Of a DNA stretch of 6,629 bases, positions 5,968 to 6,629 are shown piece after piece. This stretch comes from Eubacteriales bacterium (GTDB lineage: Bacteria; Bacillota_A; Clostridia; Christensenellales; Aristaeellaceae), in NCBI GenBank assembly GCA_030528845.1, contig JAUMYC010000140.1, forward strand, positions 1 through 6,629. The letters are read 5' to 3'. Both the position numbers and the translations under genes were made by a program. How positions within the stretch are numbered: position 1 is the first letter of the stretch; each line of letters begins with the position of its first letter. The notes below the pieces were generated by a model, which had not been told where the DNA came from, did not search any database, and was given only the letters and a program-made list of their open reading frames with translations.

Positions 5968-6605
5968 TCAGAGCTTTGCCTTTTCGATGTTTCAATGCCG
6001 CTGACATACTTTCCGTACATCACAAAACGGGCCGCCTTCTGATCGACAAGGCACGAGGGCGCATCGCCGGTGTAGCATGTGTTGCCGTCTGCGTCGGTCG
6101 CCGTGTCCTGCTTGCCGCGGTTGCCGCAGGAGACGGCGATATATCCGTCCGCGGCGTAATTGGAGGAAGCCACGGTGTTCTTCTGCGAACCGTAGCCTGC
6201 CGCGCCGGTAGTCATGATGAGGGGCGCGGTCGCCGCCGTGTAGGTCCGGCCGTTGGTGCTCGCGACCTGCGCGTCGTGATCGATGACCAGCGCGTCCTTT
6301 GCCGTGCCTTGCGTCACGTCCGCAGCGCCGTCGCCGTCCACATCGATGCCCAAGACATATGCGCCGGGCACGCAGACGGATACGCCCTGCTGTTCGGGCA
6401 GCTCGGGGTGCGCCACGGCGCACACCACGGACAGCGTCCATGCATCGGCGGAAGCGCTGTACGTCCATTCCTGATCGGGGTCGTTGGCAAGGTTCAATTT
6501 TTCTTCTATGGCAGCGCTGTCCGAAACAGTCAGCGCGCCCTGCGCGAGCGCGGGACAGCCGCACAGCAGCAATATCAACGAAACAAGAAAACAGGCGATT
6601 CTCAT
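5922..6605 (-). CDS. Truncated exported esterase-like protein (probable decayed gene)
   Basis: Three ATG codons stand in a row at 6611, 6608 and 6605. GGAGG (complement of 6613-6617) is seven bases from the third, so 6605 is the best start, giving 227 residues. Residues 1-21 form a signal peptide (MRIACFLVSLILLLCGCPALA). A cut after ALA is likely; the LCGC stretch is a weak lipobox, and a Pro follows its Cys. The body has VCVPGAYVLGIDVDGDGAAD, TGAAGYGSQKNTVASS, ISVSCGNRGKQ-like AVSCGNRGKQ and GDAPSCLVDQKAARFV. From memory these match the N-terminal part of a gut-clostridial family annotated as esterase/lipase (alpha/beta-hydrolase-like), whose members are much longer and continue into a GGSGGGA nucleophile region. 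Here the match ends after ARFV, and a 32-residue unrelated tail leads to the stop. No catalytic serine motif is present, so enzyme activity is not expected. Any promoter lies outside the window. Confidence 0.6.
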   Translation of the reverse strand: MRIACFLVSLILLLCGCPALAQGALTVSDSAAIEEKLNLANDPDQEWTYSASADAWTLSVVCAVAHPELPEQQGVSVCVPGAYVLGIDVDGDGAADVTQGTAKDALVIDHDAQVASTNGRTYTAATAPLIMTTGAAGYGSQKNTVASSNYAADGYIAVSCGNRGKQDTATDADGNTCYTGDAPSCLVDQKAARFVMYGKYVSGIETSKRQSSDVTNGTVSEPTGTYF

Positions 6606-6629
6606 CATCATTCCTCCATTCTGACGACG

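Overview
The window most likely comes from a gut- or rumen-type anaerobic Firmicute (Clostridia). Signs are strong GGAGG ribosome sites, TATAAT promoters, U-tract terminators, and secreted proteins built from LRR_5, Ig-like and Cys/Asp-rich modules. This placement is inference from style, not from a marker gene.

Layout. (1) Positions 1-1740 hold the 3' part of a secreted glycoside hydrolase family 5 (GH5) enzyme. It has a beta-rich insertion in the barrel and a C-terminal peptidoglycan-binding domain; its start lies left of the window. (2) Positions 1741-2118 hold no intact gene. They contain a short Cys/His-rich coding remnant ending at 1870, a promoter (1877-1905), and two tandem copies of a structured 72-nt element (1902-2049). 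These copies would form the 5' leader of the next gene. (3) Positions 2119-4611 encode an 830-residue exported mosaic protein: BspA-type leucine-rich repeats, a Cys/His cluster, Ig-like and 'bacterial repeat' modules, and three Asp/Cys repeats. A strong terminator follows. (4) Positions 4810-5577 encode an integral membrane protein of the YwaF/TMEM164 type, with its own promoter and a terminator. (5) Positions 5578-5921 hold no intact gene, but carry two terminator hairpins between convergent genes and the frameshifted tail of the next gene. (6) Positions 5922-6605 (minus strand) encode a short exported protein. It matches the N-terminal part of a gut-clostridial esterase-like family but lacks the catalytic part, so it is probably a decayed gene.

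How the genes relate. Each of the three plus-strand genes looks like its own transcription unit, so there is no operon logic. The shared theme is the cell surface: a wall-anchored glycan hydrolase, a probable adhesin or ligand-binding surface protein, a membrane protein, and a broken secreted hydrolase. Base composition differs along the window. Hand counts of sample lines gave about 45% G+C in the GH5 gene and about 58-68% near the end of the LRR gene. With the remnants, this suggests a patchwork accessory region. The element most worth follow-up is the tandem structured repeat, whose two copies differ by base-pair-preserving changes.
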